Shown in pieces: positions 63,327 to 64,000 of a stretch of 64,000 nucleotides of DNA. This stretch comes from Streptomyces ruber (GTDB lineage Bacteria; Actinomycetota; Actinomycetes; Streptomycetales; Streptomycetaceae). The DNA lies in contig NZ_BMQK01000008.1 in assembly GCF_014648075.1 (NCBI RefSeq), forward strand, positions 1 to 64,000, written 5' to 3'. How positions within the stretch are numbered: position 1 is the first letter of the stretch; every line of letters begins with the position of its first letter. A model generated the notes under the pieces. The model was not told the origin of the DNA. It saw nothing but the letters and a program-made list of their open reading frames with translations, and did not search any database. A program made the position numbers and the translations under genes.

Positions 63327-64000
63327 ATGACCACCGCCATGTCCCGCCGTAGCGACCGGAGGATCAGTCCGGTCTTCATCGGCATCGTCGCCGTCATGGC
63401 GGTCACGGGATGGGCCACCTGGACCGGCTTCGCCGAGCAGCCCGGGATCGCCGTCTTCCTCTTCGTGACCTCCGCGTGGATCGTCTCCCTCTGTCTGCAC
63501 GAGTACGCGCACGCGCGCACGGCGCTGCACAGCGGGGACATCTCGATCGGCGCGAAGGGCTACCTGACGCTCAACCCGCTGAAGTACACGCACGCGCTGC
63601 TGAGCATCGTGCTCCCCGTCCTGTTCCTGATCATGGGCGGGATCGGTCTGCCGGGCGGCGCGGTGTTCATCGAGCGCGGCCGGATCCGGGGCCGGTGGAA
63701 GCACAGCCTGATCTCGGCGGCGGGCCCGCTGACGAACGTGGCCTTCGCCGTGGTCTGCACGGCGCCCTTCTGGCTGGGTGCCATGGACACCGTGCCGTTC
63801 CCCTTCCGGTTCGCGCTGGCGTTCCTGGCGCTGCTCCAGGTCACGGCGGCGATCCTGAACTTCCTGCCGGTGCCGGGCCTGGACGGCTACGGGGTGATCG
63901 AGCCCTGGCTGTCGTACAAGGTGCGCCGCCAGCTGGAGCCGCTGGCGCCGTTCGGGCTGATCCTGGTGTTCGCGATCCTGTGGATCCCGGAGGTGAACGG
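63327..64000 (+). CDS. Site-2-protease-like (M50) metallopeptidase, 3' end outside the window
   Basis: ATG 63327 has AGGAG 7 nt upstream. The frame is open to the window end (224 codons). First helix FIGIVAVMAVTGWATW. The zinc motif HEYAHA (His58, Glu59, His62) lies in a membrane-embedded helix (LFVTSAWIVSLCLHEYAHA), and the second M50 motif FLPVPGLDGYG (Asp ~182) is present. Rhomboid-independent intramembrane proteases of this type cut anti-sigma factors or signal remnants; SpoIVFB- and RseP-like members are possible. The rest of the protein is unseen. Confidence 0.88.
   Translation, partial: MTTAMSRRSDRRISPVFIGIVAVMAVTGWATWTGFAEQPGIAVFLFVTSAWIVSLCLHEYAHARTALHSGDISIGAKGYLTLNPLKYTHALLSIVLPVLFLIMGGIGLPGGAVFIERGRIRGRWKHSLISAAGPLTNVAFAVVCTAPFWLGAMDTVPFPFRFALAFLALLQVTAAILNFLPVPGLDGYGVIEPWLSYKVRRQLEPLAPFGLILVFAILWIPEVN

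Noticed and set aside
59726..63352. 1208-codon plus-strand frame
   Set aside because: Antisense shadow of the AfsR-like gene with a biased Gly/Arg/Val composition.

Overview
This window is a high-GC actinobacterial chromosome segment and almost certainly comes from a Streptomyces. The evidence is codon bias toward G/C in third positions, GTG and TTG starts, GGAGG-type ribosome sites, and a gene order (lipB-lipA-glnA-glnII ... malR-malEFG-aglA ... glnE-glnA2-nadE-panB) that I recognise as the core-arm region around the glutamine synthetase genes of streptomycetes. No rRNA, tRNA, CRISPR array or biosynthetic core enzyme was found. Function calls rest on motif and family recognition from sequence only.

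Layout. 1-97: tail of an IS5-like element. 307-5560: an FAD oxidoreductase, a TPR-type regulator, and the lipoate genes lipB and lipA. 5872-12909: small conserved membrane or hypothetical genes around two glutamine synthetases (glnA type I, glnII type II), each with a clear pair of GlnR-type boxes, then a possible leader peptide and a winged-helix regulator. 12974-13975: an epimerase gene broken by frameshifts. 14059-21241: a two-component system, a DUF1996 secreted protein, a lipoprotein, a TetR regulator, a tautomerase-like protein and a receiver-SpoIIE phosphatase. 21308-35327: a complete maltodextrin/starch unit with secreted amylopullulanase, secreted alpha-amylase, alpha-glucosidase, the MalEFG importer and divergent malR, joined by recurring TGCAAG/CTTGCA operator-like elements. 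35461-39346: a PAP2 membrane protein convergent with glnE. 39502-42346: a small accessory patch holding a PIN-domain remnant, a helix-turn-helix/DUF397 pair, an anti-sigma-type ATPase running tail-to-tail into a membrane protein gene, and a small orphan.

42498-51802: glnA2 (gamma-glutamylpolyamine synthetase type), a flavohaemoprotein with an NsrR box and nsrR itself, a DUF3105/DUF305 pair, nadE, and three GAF-ANTAR regulators. 52190-63085: DHA1 and DHA2 efflux pumps, an EEP-family membrane phosphatase, panB, a DrrAB-type ABC exporter and a 1095-residue AfsR/SARP-like regulator. 63327-end: the start of a site-2-protease-like metallopeptidase.

Two themes tie the window together. The first is nitrogen assimilation: GlnA carries the adenylylation Tyr397, GlnE that modifies it is 27 kb away, GlnII is the unmodified type II enzyme, and GlnA2 has Trp at the regulated position. 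The second is starch use, from extracellular depolymerisation through import to cytoplasmic hydrolysis under MalR. A further striking property is the number of short tandem-repeat arrays (8, 11, 17, 19, 20 and 22 bp units) in gene junctions, mostly in the 45-63 kb half. I found no clear-cut unknown multi-gene system. The best leads are the remnant-rich patch at 39.5-42.3 kb, the perfect inverted repeat upstream of glnA2, the leader-peptide-like ORF at 12071 and the repeat arrays.
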